DNA of 64,000 nucleotides, taken from contig CAWGGJ010000003.1 of NCBI GenBank assembly GCA_963822175.1, positions 124,001-188,000 of the forward strand. The letters run 5' to 3'. Shown here in pieces: positions 36,550 to 45,957 of this stretch; the stretch's first letter is position 1, and each line of letters begins with the position of its first letter. The notes beneath the pieces are model-generated. The model worked only from the letters and a program-made list of their open reading frames with translations. It was not told the origin of the DNA and searched no databases. Source of the DNA: FEB-25 sp963822175 (lineage in GTDB: Bacteria > Chloroflexota > Anaerolineae > Anaerolineales > UBA4823). The position numbers and the translations under genes were made by a program.

Positions 36550-37380
36550 GTGAAAATTGGTATAGTTACAGACAGCACAGCAGATATTTCCTCCGAATTG
36601 GCGAGTCAATATGATATTCGGGTAGTGCCTGCAATATTGGTAATTGATGGGCAAAGCCTTGAGGATGGCAATGGGATCACCAGGGAAGAGTTGTACCGTC
36701 AACTACCACAAATGAAAACGCTTCCAACAACTGCAGCACCATCCACGGGAGCATTTCAAGAGGTTTATGAAACCCTTTTTATGGAAGGTGTGGAACATAT
36801 ATTATCCATCCAAGTTGCCAGCAACCTGAGTGGAATTTACAACTCTGCAGTAATCGCAGCAAAATCGTTCGGTAATCGTATTCACGTTATCGATTCGCGG
36901 CATTTAACTCTTGGAATGGGTTTTCAAGTGCTCGCTGCTGCAAAAGCAGCCAGAGCGGGGCAAGCGATCAAAGAAATTAGAAATATCATTGAGGATACCC
37001 GTAAACGCGTCCATTTAGTTGCCATGTTAGATACATTAGAATATGTTCGCCGCAGTGGTCGTGTCTCATGGGCTCGTTCTAATCTTGGCAATTTGCTTCA
37101 AATTAAGCCATTTCTTGGCATCGAAGATGGAAACGTGATCCGAATGGGTGAAACACGTACCCGCCAAAAAGGTATTCTTCGGCTTCATCACATGCTAACT
37201 GAGCTGGGTCTGCTGGATCAGTTGGCAGTATTACACACCAATGCAGAACAGGATGCTATCCAGTTTGCCGAGCATTTCAAGGAATTGGTAAATTGCAATC
37301 CAATGATCATCAATGTCACTTCTGTTATTGGTGTCCATGTTGGCCCAAATGGCCTGGGTTTTGTTGCTTTAATTGAATAG
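36550..37380 (+). CDS. fakB: DegV-family fatty acid-binding protein (FakB-like)
   Basis: The start is GTG 36550, with aaggaagg inside the end of the previous gene; only 1 bp separates the two. The 276-residue protein is a canonical DegV: IVTDSTADIS, TTAAPSTGAFQEVYE, SNLSGIYNSA, VIDSRHLTLGMG and LEYVRRSGRVSWA. FakB proteins hold the acyl chain while FakA phosphorylates the carboxylate. Its ligand preference against the sister protein is unknown. Confidence 0.9.
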   Translation: MKIGIVTDSTADISSELASQYDIRVVPAILVIDGQSLEDGNGITREELYRQLPQMKTLPTTAAPSTGAFQEVYETLFMEGVEHILSIQVASNLSGIYNSAVIAAKSFGNRIHVIDSRHLTLGMGFQVLAAAKAARAGQAIKEIRNIIEDTRKRVHLVAMLDTLEYVRRSGRVSWARSNLGNLLQIKPFLGIEDGNVIRMGETRTRQKGILRLHHMLTELGLLDQLAVLHTNAEQDAIQFAEHFKELVNCNPMIINVTSVIGVHVGPNGLGFVALIE

Positions 37381-37449
37381 TATGACTGTGAAAAGCTGAA
37401 TTTCACAATTCATAAAGGACCAGAATGCCCATCCCAATCATCCTGATGG

Positions 37450-37455
37450 TAAAAT
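37450..37455 (+). promoter_or_regulatory. -10-like box before recG (leaderless)
   Basis: taaaat, 8 nt before ATG 37464; no Shine-Dalgarno. It may allow recG to be transcribed separately from the fak genes. Confidence 0.4.
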
Positions 37456-37463
37456 AACCATCA

Positions 37464-39979
37464 ATGAAACCGTCCCTTCAGAAACTAAAAAAGTTCATCC
37501 TTTTGGAATCGCAACATAACTATGATAATCGAGCAGTCATCGGTGGATTTGAGCGCATGGTAGATCCATGGCTCGCAGAAGCACAAGCTGACGGGCTTGC
37601 TCCCGATTTGATCCAGTCAGTACTGAGCCGTTTGCGTGATTATGGCAGCTTATCTCCGAAATCTCGTTACGACACCTTAACCGGCCTGTGGAACCGCCTG
37701 CAACGAGAAACCAAAGAGTTATTATCACCACTTCCACTTCCGGTGGATCTGCCCCCAAAATCAATAGAAAACGTTGGAAAGTCCGAATCCCCCTCTCCTG
37801 CACAAAAAAATTCTAGTCCTCCGGGTGCAGTTTCTAAGCCAGAGCAGAAACAAGGTACGGATAGGCCAACCTCCCAACCCGCTGCTTTATCGGCCTCAAC
37901 TACAGTCCTGCCGGGAGTGGGGCCAAAACATGCCCAAACCCTTGCCCGGTTGGGACTACATACCCTTGGAGACATGCTTTATAACTTCCCACGCCGATAT
38001 GATGATTACACCCAGCTAAAGCCGATTCAGCGCTTAATGTATGGAGAGGAAGTAACCGTTATTGGAATGGTTGAATCGATAAACACCCGCACAATCCGCG
38101 GAGGTCGCCTTCAAATCACCGAGGCAATAATCACCGATGGGACTGGAGCCTTACGCGTCACCTGGTTAATCAAGCCTGGATTGGTAAGCGTTTGTTGGAA
38201 GGTACGCAGATCGTACTTTCTGGGAAAATCGACCAGTATTTGGGTCGACTGATCATGAATGGCCCTGAATGGGAACCGCTTGAATCGCAAAACCTTCATA
38301 CAAATCGTATCGTACCTGTCTATTCTCTCACCTCAAATATCACCCAACGCTGGTTGCGCCGTTTTATGTATGACGTAGTCACTTATTGGTCTCCCAGGAT
38401 AGCTGAACCACTGCCTGAATCGATCCGCCAGTCTGCATCATTGATGGATCTACCAACTGCCCTACTGCAAGCGCATTTCCCCTCTTCTGCAGACCAATTA
38501 GAAGCGGCCCGTCATCGATTGGCTTTTGATGAAATTTTGTTGCTTCAGCTGGGAGTTCTCAGCCAGAAACGGAACTGGCAAAATCGGACTGCGCGCAAGT
38601 ACGAAACATCAGACGAGTGGCTAGAATCACAGGTTGCCCATCTGCCCTTTGCACTAACGATTGCCCAACAAAACGCTTTGAATGATGTCAAGGCCGACCT
38701 TGCTTCTGGGCAACCGATGAATCGTCTGCTCCAGGGTGATGTTGGATCAGGTAAAACGGTGATAGCAGCTCTCGCAATAGCCATACTTGCCCAACATGGT
38801 GCCCAGTCCGCGCTACTTGCTCCCACTTCGATACTTGCAGAGCAGCATTACCGAAATATGCTTAGCCTGCTGGCATGGGACGGTAATGATTCTAATAAAA
38901 CAGGCAATGGAATCCAGAGCCCACTGAAACCAGAACAGATCCGCTTGTTGATTGGAGCGACCCCTGAATCGGAAAAACTAGAGATCCGTGAAGGGCTTGC
39001 CAATTCGTCGATCAAGCTTGTTGTGGGAACTCACGCTCTTCTTGAAGAACCGGTAAACTTTAATGACTTACAATTGGCAGTGATTGATGAGCAACACCGC
39101 TTTGGGGTTGACCAGCGGGCTATTCTCCGTTCAAAGGGAGATAATCCCCACTTACTCATTATGACTGCCACACCTATCCCTCGTTCTTTGGCCTTAACCG
39201 TTTATGGTGACCTGGATCTATCTGTTATGGATGAAATGCCACCAGGACGTCTTGCCATCCAGACACAGGTGTTTTACCCACGTGAGCGTGAACGTGCTTA
39301 TGTATTCATTCGTGGGCAAATAGACCAGGGTCGTCAGTGTTTTATCATTTATCCTCTGGTTGAGGAGAGTGAAAATACCGAGGCACTTGCTGCTGTCGAG
39401 GAGCAGGCTCGCCTTCAGAAAGATGTGTTTCCAAATTATAAGGTCGGGCTGCTTCACGGCAGGATGAAGCCTGATGAAAAAGATGCGGTCATGTCTGGTT
39501 TCTACCAGGGTGATTACCAGATTTTAGTATCCACTTCGGTGGTTGAGGTAGGTGTAGATGTTCCGAATGCGACTGTTATGCTTATTGAAGGAGCCAATCG
39601 CTTCGGTCTATCTCAGCTCCACCAATTCCGTGGACGTGTAGGTCGAAGCCAATACCAATCTTATTGCATTCTCATCCCCGATACACCTGATGCTGTAGAA
39701 AATGAACGCCTGGCAGCCATGGTTGAAACCAATGACGGTTTTGTGCTTGCGCAGCGTGACCTCGAACAGCGCGGTCCTGGCGAATTCCTTGGTACACGCC
39801 AATCAGGTTACTCTGGGCTTCGTATGGCAAACCTTACCGATGTCCACCTGATTGAAAAAGCCAGGCACCACGCCCAATTAATTTTCAATCTCGACCCTGA
39901 CATGACATCCACTGAACACCAATTACTCGCCCAATCACTCAAGCGGTTTTGGAGTTTTGGTCAGGGTGATATCAGTTAA
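37464..39979 (+). CDS. recG: ATP-dependent DNA helicase RecG, interrupted by a -1 frameshift
   Basis: The N-terminal part (37464 to about 38165) reads into wedge/OB-domain sequence ending RVTW. The frame then shifts and continues to 39979. Restoring one T at about 38166 (ggtt to ggttt) gives a smooth VTWFNQAWIGKRLLEGTQ. The C-terminal part has intact helicase motifs: LLQGDVGSGKT (Walker A), DEQHRFGVDQR (DEQH box), TATPIPRS, VGVDVPNAT and HQFRGRVGRSQ. A Pro/Ser-rich linker lies near residues 95-140. RecG remodels stalled forks and branched DNA. Because the rest is intact, sequence error or a very recent mutation is likely. The full length would be about 839 residues. Confidence 0.9.
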
Positions 39980-40023
39980 TTTAAGTGGAAAATACTATCC
40001 TATAAGGAGAGTGAATAAGCCAG

Positions 40024-40551
40024 ATGACAGTTAAAGCCCTCTTTCCTGGAACATTCGACCCTATCCATTATGGTCACTTGGATATTGCACGGCGTGCAGC
40101 TCGGCTCTTCGATGAATTAGTAATTGCTGTTTACGACCGCCCGATGAAATCACTGATCTTCCCTCCCGAAGAACGGATCAATTTAGCTCGCCTGTCCATA
40201 TTGGACGACCCAAAGATATCGGTTGTCGGTTATAGCGGATTAACCGTAGATTTCTGCCATAAGATTGGTGCCCAAGTGATCGTGCGTGGCCTGCGTGTAT
40301 TTTCGGATTTCGAATATGAGTTCCGTATGGCATTGGCCAATCATCGTCTGGCACCAGATATCGAGGTTATTTCTTTAATCACCAATGAAGAGCACACCTT
40401 TCTATCTTCCTCCACTGTCCGGGAAATTGCTATTTTAAATGGCGATATCAGCAGTATGGTTCCGCCTCATGTAGAAAAAGCTCTCAAGTATCGCTTGCAA
40501 GAATTGGGTGAAAGTGGCCAGATCGTGCCTTCCACCTCTATGCGCGATTGA
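40024..40551 (+). CDS. coaD: Phosphopantetheine adenylyltransferase
   Basis: The 175-residue protein has the nucleotidyltransferase signature FPGTFDPIHYGHLD (with HxGH), ERINLARLSI, VRGLRVFSDFEYE and SSSTVREIA. It makes dephospho-CoA from 4'-phosphopantetheine and ATP. A Shine-Dalgarno (aaggagag) lies rather far upstream of ATG 40024. It follows recG by 44 bp; recG-rsmD-coaD is a common order, but no rsmD is present here. Confidence 0.95.
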   Translation: MTVKALFPGTFDPIHYGHLDIARRAARLFDELVIAVYDRPMKSLIFPPEERINLARLSILDDPKISVVGYSGLTVDFCHKIGAQVIVRGLRVFSDFEYEFRMALANHRLAPDIEVISLITNEEHTFLSSSTVREIAILNGDISSMVPPHVEKALKYRLQELGESGQIVPSTSMRD

Positions 40552-40708
40552 TATTGATGGGTCTAATATTGTCTGAAGCTGTTGACGTTTTTTAGATTTC
40601 GATGTAATCTTGTGCATAGAACTTGCATCCATAAATCTGCATTATTCTTCACAAGTACCTTTTTATTCAAGACATAAATATTAATAATTGGTTTATTGGA
40701 GGGAATAT

Positions 40709-41167
40709 ATGGATATCTTACAAATGATTGATCGGCTTGAAGAATTGTTAAATGAAAGCCGCCCCCTTCCCTTCACGCATAATGTCATTGTGGATGAGGA
40801 TCGCATGCTGGACCTGATCGACCAGATGCGCGTCTCAATCCCCGAGGAAGTAAAAAAAGCTCAGCAATTAATGGCACAGAGAGACAGGGTGATTGCCCAG
40901 GCTCAGGAAGAAGCCAATCGTACTGTAAATCTTGCCCGTGATAGAAGTAATGAGCTTGTCGAACGCGATCAAGTTGTTCAGGCAGCCTATACACAGGCAG
41001 AGCAAATTAAAGCACAAGCACATGCTGATGGGGAGGCAATCCGAAGGGAAGCTGATGAATATGTTCTCGAAACGTTACGCAGCCTTGAAATGGAAATGGA
41101 ACGCGCTCTAAATCAAGTGCGCAATGGTATTCGAACCCTACAAGATGAAGCACCAAAAGAAAGTTAA
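40709..41167 (+). CDS. Coiled-coil protein (ATP synthase b/DivIVA-like), function unknown
   Basis: ATG 40709 follows ttggaggga, giving 152 residues. After a short N-terminal region (ILQMIDRLEELLN, then PFTHNVIVDEDRMLDLIDQMR) the protein is one long Ala/Glu/Gln-rich coiled coil. Tools tend to label this shape as ATPase or DivIVA-like. There is no membrane segment. Its place after coaD is common in Chloroflexota genomes to my recollection. A terminator follows at once. Confidence 0.75.
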   Translation: MDILQMIDRLEELLNESRPLPFTHNVIVDEDRMLDLIDQMRVSIPEEVKKAQQLMAQRDRVIAQAQEEANRTVNLARDRSNELVERDQVVQAAYTQAEQIKAQAHADGEAIRREADEYVLETLRSLEMEMERALNQVRNGIRTLQDEAPKES

Positions 41168-41185
41168 TCACGAACACTAACAACA

Positions 41186-41225
41186 AACAGTGAGTGGCAT
41201 TGAGTTACCACTCATTGTTTTTTTT
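41186..41225 (+). terminator. Rho-independent terminator
   Basis: acagtgagtgg pairs with ccactcattgt (one G-T pair) around a 10-nt loop, followed by a run of at least seven T. It ends the Asp23-fak-recG-coaD region. Confidence 0.92.
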
Positions 41226-41247
41226 AACCTGTCATAAACCCCTATCC

Positions 41248-41287
41248 CTGCCTCTCCCATAAAGCCGCCCTGTTATAGGAGAGGCAG
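41248..41287. repeat. Inverted repeat, role unknown
   Basis: ctgcctctcc (41248-41257) and ggagaggcag (41278-41287) are perfect 10-bp arms with a 20-nt spacer. It lies in a region without genes, after a terminator. No other copy was noticed in the window. Confidence 0.5.
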
Positions 41288-41686
41288 AGATGCGATCCAG
41301 ACCAGCAGGTCCCCTCCCGCACTGGCCTCGGGAATTACTGATTTTATTACCATTACGTATAATTATCCAATAGTCACAATTTTGTCACAAATATTGAGAA
41401 TATTATATGCCTATTTTATATTAATGCCAGGTTAATTTCACCGAATCTCGCCATCACTTTACTACATTTCTGCCTATCTATCTCATGAAAAAAAATATCC
41501 GTATAAAAAGGCGATGAACTTCTAATTGATAATCAGGTCGATTTCTCCTCCCTTATTATTGACTTTCATCTTCATATCAGCGATAACACTGACTATACAG
41601 ATCGATCATCAGCATTGCTTTTGATTATTCTTTTCTACCGATTTTTCAATTGTTCCAACAATCTAATATTCACGGAGAAGATATCA

Positions 41687-42356
41687 ATGAAAACCTCAAT
41701 TCAGCTTGCTCTCACTATGGTTTTTCTGATCCTTGGTCTGCTCATTGGAGTTTCACTGACTTTGGCCTAACAAGTAAGAGAAACCAATGTTGCCCCAGTT
41801 TTGATCTCATCAACTGCTAGATATCCACGGCAGATCTATAATATTCAACCCCAGGTTGATCCTCCCCTGCGGGTTGGATCTTATCTTTCCCTTGAGATTA
41901 GATCATATGATGATTTACCATGGAAATATGAAGTTTTATGCCACTGCACCGTTAAATTGGGAGGTCGTCATGGATTACATGGGGACAAGCCCCAATGATA
42001 TGGGTATTTCCATGGGTATGGATAAAGAAGGTTATCTATTCATCGCCTATCAACAAGTTGCTTCAGACATGTCAACAGCAGCATCACGCATTGCTCGACC
42101 TGCTGAAGTATATGATGAAGGCAAAATCGGAAACTGTGGCGAGCTTACTCCAGATTAAATGTTTCAATATTGGCAGTGTGACACCTTGGATAATGTGGGC
42201 GAATATACGGATGAAGCAAATTATGTTTCCTTGGCTGTCAAACCGAATGGCTTGGCAATGATTGCCTATGGCAAAGATGATGAATATATCAACATCAGGA
42301 GCTTGATAATCATCTACCAGTATTCACAAACCTCCCTGTCCCAAATGAACCAGTAA
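41687..42356 (+). pseudogene. Decayed secreted beta-propeller-like protein
   Basis: ATG 41687 with cggagaag upstream encodes a clean signal peptide (MKTSIQLALTMVFLILGLLIG) that stops after 27 residues, exactly at the expected cleavage region. Downstream fragments in two frames, split by a frameshift and by an in-frame TAA at 42156, read like BNR/propeller repeats: NDMGISMGMDKEGYLFIAYQ and YVSLAVKPNGLAMIAYG, the latter after WQCDTLDNVG. Intact relatives typically repeat WxCxTxDxxxDVG...SLALDxxGxPxIAY. This is therefore a dead gene for an exported repeat protein. The 460 bp before it hold only the inverted repeat at 41248. Confidence 0.65.
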
Positions 42357-42470
42357 TGATCGTCTGAAAATGATCAGGGTTACCTGGCACAAGACAACTC
42401 CTATTTTTTCCTTAACCAAGTCAGGACGATAAAAACCATTTGAGGGATAATAGATAGTCTTTTCCCTCCA

Positions 42471-42516
42471 TTGACATATTCATTATTTTCCACTAAAATC
42501 ATACCGACCGGTCGGT
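42471..42516 (+). promoter_or_regulatory. Sigma-70-type promoter with TetR palindromic operator
   Basis: The -35 TTGACA (42471-42476) and -10 TAAAAT (42494-42499) are separated by exactly 17 bp. A perfect 14-bp palindrome accgaccggtcggt (42503-42516) covers the expected start site. A repressor bound there would block initiation, so the TetR gene that follows is most likely autoregulated together with its two SDR genes. Confidence 0.88.
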
Positions 42517-42544
42517 TTTTTTTTGAAATAAAACAGGAATTCCC

Positions 42545-43141
42545 ATGCAGCAACGCAGTGAAGAAACACATAATCGCATACTATCCGCGGCTACAGAGCT
42601 TTTTTCTAAATCTGGCTATGATGCTACCGGCGTGGCAGAGATCTGCCAGGCAGCCGGGGTAAGTAAAGGCGCTTTTTACCACCACTTCCCCTCCAAGCAG
42701 GCCGTCTTCATGGAGCTGCTGAATTCCTACATGAACAGCATTGAAACAGGTTTCAACCTGATGCGCCAGGAAGTTCGCGATGTTCCCCAAGCGATCCTGC
42801 AGATGGCCGAAATGGTCGGTGCACTATTCCAGGCGACCGATATCCATTTACCCATATTCCTGGAATTTTGGACCCAGGCCAATCACGACCCAAAGGTATG
42901 GGCGTTAACCGTAGCTCCCTTTCAGCGCTTCCAGTCTTATTTTGCTGAAATGATCCAGGAAGGTATCAATGAGGGTTCACTGCATCCAATCGACCCTCAC
43001 CAGGCTGCCAGGGTTTTGGTTTCTTTATCAGTTGGTTTGCTAATGGAATCGCTTCTAAACCCCCAGGTCACAAATTGGCAGATTGAAGCCAGGCAAAGCC
43101 TGGAATTACTGATGAACGGTATGGCAAGGAGAAAAGAATGA
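42545..43141 (+). CDS. TetR/AcrR-family transcriptional repressor
   Basis: The 198-residue protein has the TetR N-terminal HTH: ILSAATELFSKSGYDATGVAEICQAAGVSKGAFYHHFPSK-type sequence over residues 10-50. The C-terminal ligand domain resembles the TetR_C_6/BetI-like group. It is encoded right behind a palindromic operator and overlaps the next gene by 4 bp. The likely inducer is a substrate of the two downstream SDR enzymes, which is inference. Confidence 0.94.
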   Translation: MQQRSEETHNRILSAATELFSKSGYDATGVAEICQAAGVSKGAFYHHFPSKQAVFMELLNSYMNSIETGFNLMRQEVRDVPQAILQMAEMVGALFQATDIHLPIFLEFWTQANHDPKVWALTVAPFQRFQSYFAEMIQEGINEGSLHPIDPHQAARVLVSLSVGLLMESLLNPQVTNWQIEARQSLELLMNGMARRKE

Positions 43142-44136
43142 ATTTGATTACTGGTGCCACCGGGCATATTGGTAACGTGCTCGTCCGCACGCTTCTGGAA
43201 CGAGGCGAAGAGGTTCGTGCCATGATCATGCCTGGTGAAGACCCAACCCCACTTAAAAACCTGGATGTTGAGATCGTCGAAGCAGATGTACTCGATTACC
43301 AGTCCCTACTCAAAGCCTTCGACCACATGGATGTTGTCTATCATCTCGCCGGCATGATTTCCATCCTTCCAGGCAGGCAACCCCTGGTGGAGGCAGTAAA
43401 TGTGCTCGGAACACGCAATGTTCTCAAGGCTGCGCATGACACACGTGTCCGCCGTTTGGTCTACACCAGCTCAATTCACGCCCTGAAACGTGTCCCCCAT
43501 GGCATTCTCATTGACGAGACTGTTCCCTTTGATCCTGAGCATGCCATCAGCAGTTATGATTCTTCTAAAGCCAGCGCTTCATTGGATGTTCTTGACGCTG
43601 TTCAGCATGGATTGGATGCCGTGATTGTCTGCCCCACCGGAGTGATCGGTCCATATGATTTCCGCCGCTCCGAGATGGGTCAGCTCATCCTGGATTGCGT
43701 TGAGCAAAAGCCCATGCTCTATGTTGATGGTGCCTATGATTTTGTCGATGTACGTGATGTCGCTGAGGGGCTTATCCTTGCCAGCGAAAAGGGACGTTGT
43801 GGAGAGAGCTACATTCTTTCCGGCGAGCGCATAGAGGTCCCGGACATCATCAAGACCGTACAGGAGATCCTGGGGAAGCGCCTGTTCAGCCTGAAAATCC
43901 CCATCTCGCTGGCCAACCTGACTGCCAGGATCACCCCTATCTATTACCGCCTGACTCACGCAAAACCGCGTTTCACCACCTATTCATTGGCGACCATTGC
44001 CTCAAACTCGGTTATCAGCCATGCAAAGGCGCTGCTGGAATTAGGCTATCATCCCCGGCCATTGCATGAATCGCTAAGTGATACCGTGAAGTGGTTTATA
44101 AAGAATAAAACACTGAGTAAAGTACCACCTGGGTAA
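43138..44136 (+). CDS. Extended SDR: NAD-dependent epimerase/dihydroflavonol reductase-like
   Basis: The 332-residue protein has the nucleotide motif ITGATGHIG, DVVYHLAGM and the catalytic YDSSK (YxxxK) with an upstream Ser in YTSSI. A CPTGVIGPYD motif follows. It belongs to the extended SDR group with dihydroflavonol 4-reductases and 3-beta-hydroxysteroid dehydrogenases. It overlaps the TetR gene by 4 bp (ATGA), so it is under that control. The substrate is unknown. Confidence 0.9.
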   Translation: MNLITGATGHIGNVLVRTLLERGEEVRAMIMPGEDPTPLKNLDVEIVEADVLDYQSLLKAFDHMDVVYHLAGMISILPGRQPLVEAVNVLGTRNVLKAAHDTRVRRLVYTSSIHALKRVPHGILIDETVPFDPEHAISSYDSSKASASLDVLDAVQHGLDAVIVCPTGVIGPYDFRRSEMGQLILDCVEQKPMLYVDGAYDFVDVRDVAEGLILASEKGRCGESYILSGERIEVPDIIKTVQEILGKRLFSLKIPISLANLTARITPIYYRLTHAKPRFTTYSLATIASNSVISHAKALLELGYHPRPLHESLSDTVKWFIKNKTLSKVPPG

Positions 44137-44163
44137 CCACATAAAATATGCGAGTTATTTACC

Positions 44164-44988
44164 ATGACAAAAAAGCATGAGTCTAAATGGCTCAATAAAA
44201 TCGCTGTTGTCACAGGGGCATCCAGTGGCATTGGAGCAGCAACTGCCCGCAAGCTAGCTGGGCAGGGTATGCAAGTTATCCTGGTTGCGCGCCGTAGAGA
44301 ACGCCTTGAGCAGCTTGCTACCGATATTAAGATCTCGGGAAATAAAGCCGAGATTATCCAGGCCGACTTATCCAATAAATCCGAACGCCAGAGTGTTTAT
44401 GACCAGGTGGAGGCTGGCTATGGCCATGCTGATGTCCTGGTCAACAACGCCGGTTTGGGCTGGTATGGTTTTGGCACCGACATGCCCTGGACAACCGCTT
44501 CTGAGATCCTGCAGGTGAATGTAGCTGCTGCCGTCCATTTCACCCTGCTTTTCCTGCAGAAGATGCGTTCGATCGGCACAGGGCACATCATTAACATCGG
44601 TTCCATCTCCGGCAGCCTGCCCAGCCAGGGGATAGCTGTCTATGGCGCTTCAAAATCCTTCCTGGATAATTTCACCACTGCCCTCTACCGTGAGCTCACC
44701 GGCACCCAACTACACGTCAGTGTGGTCCGTGCTGGTCCGGTCCTGACTGAATTCAGTGCTAATGCCGCCAACCTCGAACGTGGGTTGCATCTCCCGACAG
44801 AGAGTTTCGGTGTGACTGCTGAAAGGGTTGCCGATCAAGTTTGGAATTTACTGGAACGCCCTCGCCGTGTCGTATATGTGCCTTCCTGGTTGTCAATAAC
44901 CCCACTCGTTGAAAGCACCTTTGGTTGGCTCATCGACCGCCTGGGTCCACTCCTCTTACACCGGCAAACAAAACACGATAGATCTTGA
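44164..44988 (+). CDS. Classical SDR-family oxidoreductase
   Basis: The 274-residue protein has VTGASSGIGAAT, DVLVNNAGLG (NNAG), Ser in INIGSISG and the catalytic YGASK. An aliphatic C-terminal extension (WLIDRLGPLLLH) suggests a membrane-associated lipid or steroid-like substrate. It lies 27 bp downstream of the extended SDR gene in the TetR operon. The 214 bp after it show no terminator or other gene. Confidence 0.9.
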   Translation: MTKKHESKWLNKIAVVTGASSGIGAATARKLAGQGMQVILVARRRERLEQLATDIKISGNKAEIIQADLSNKSERQSVYDQVEAGYGHADVLVNNAGLGWYGFGTDMPWTTASEILQVNVAAAVHFTLLFLQKMRSIGTGHIINIGSISGSLPSQGIAVYGASKSFLDNFTTALYRELTGTQLHVSVVRAGPVLTEFSANAANLERGLHLPTESFGVTAERVADQVWNLLERPRRVVYVPSWLSITPLVESTFGWLIDRLGPLLLHRQTKHDRS

Positions 44989-45202
44989 CCTTAATACTAT
45001 ACTTACATTCATCATTCTCCATCAGTGTCTATTTCCTTCCGACGCTAGTTTGAGTAAATAAATTTAGATCAAATTCCTTTCCACCCATTGATGTGAATTA
45101 CTCCCTGATTGCGGTATACTCCTCTGGTAACCAGTTCAACCGATCACTCTGTGAACATCTCTCAAGCGTTTAAATATGTAACGTTCCATCGACATAAACT
45201 AA

Positions 45203-45610
45203 ATGCCTGCCTTCACCCATTTTCTCACTGATATCACCGGGCCTTCTGCTCCCTACCTGCTATTGATCTTTGGTATCCTTGCCCTGCTTGTGGTCAATTT
45301 GCTGATTGCGCTGGTTGAAGGTGTGATTCTCACGCTCATGGCTTGGAATCCATTTAAAGTTTCCATGATGGTCTCATTTATCATGAACATTTTCTCAGGC
45401 ATTGTCAACGGGGTCATTTTAGTACTACTCCAGCGATCTCCTTTTACATGGCTGCCCATCTCATTTGTTCTGGCAATCATAATTGAAGTGTTTATTATGA
45501 CTTATTTCAAGCGCGATTCCTTTCAACAGAACATCTTGTTCGCATTTCTTGCCAACCTTGCCAGTTATGTCGTCCTGATCCTGCCAGCATACTATTTTGG
45601 TGCACGATAG
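45203..45610 (+). CDS. Four-helix membrane protein, function unknown
   Basis: The 135-residue protein is almost entirely hydrophobic, with four helices near residues 18-42, 52-72, 78-98 and 108-132. I do not recognise a family. There is no Shine-Dalgarno (taaactaa precedes the ATG). The gene is flanked by intergenic DNA on both sides. Confidence 0.7.
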   Translation: MPAFTHFLTDITGPSAPYLLLIFGILALLVVNLLIALVEGVILTLMAWNPFKVSMMVSFIMNIFSGIVNGVILVLLQRSPFTWLPISFVLAIIIEVFIMTYFKRDSFQQNILFAFLANLASYVVLILPAYYFGAR

Positions 45611-45714
45611 TAATTGGGAGGGTGTAACAGGTGGTTTAATTGTGTTGCATATTGATGGGTAAGTATATCGGGGTACAATAAGTAAGTCTATACATTAATG
45701 TTGCAAGGGTCATC

Positions 45715-45924
45715 ATGCTGGTCGAATATTGTCCAAAATGCCATGCTCAACTGCCACCCGGGCTTGAAAAATGCCCCGTATGTGGTAAGCGTATGCCATC
45801 AAAGTCAAAGGATGAGTATACCTGTCGGGATATTGTCTTGCTTACACTTACCATTCTAGGATATGTGCTGGTGCCTTTGCTTATTATTATCGGTGTTGTC
45901 TTCTTGATTATCTGGCTGTTATAA
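45715..45924 (+). CDS. Zinc-ribbon membrane protein (small)
   Basis: The 69-residue protein has an N-terminal zinc ribbon (CPKCHAQLPPGLEKCPVCG, two CxxC pairs) and one C-terminal membrane helix (about residues 42-68). Tail-anchored zinc-ribbon proteins of this kind are common but uncharacterised. The acyl-CoA dehydrogenase gene starts 33 bp downstream. Confidence 0.8.
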   Translation: MLVEYCPKCHAQLPPGLEKCPVCGKRMPSKSKDEYTCRDIVLLTLTILGYVLVPLLIIIGVVFLIIWLL

Positions 45925-45957
45925 AAAGATGATCGACCAACAAAGGAGATTGTGACC

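Noticed and set aside
41801..42261. Several short plus-strand frames taken as separate small genes
   Set aside because: They are pieces of one decayed gene in shifting frames; none has its own start signals.
41226..42470. Possible mobile element or phage scar
   Set aside because: There is no transposase, integrase, target-site duplication or tRNA; the single inverted repeat at 41248-41287 is not matched elsewhere in the window.
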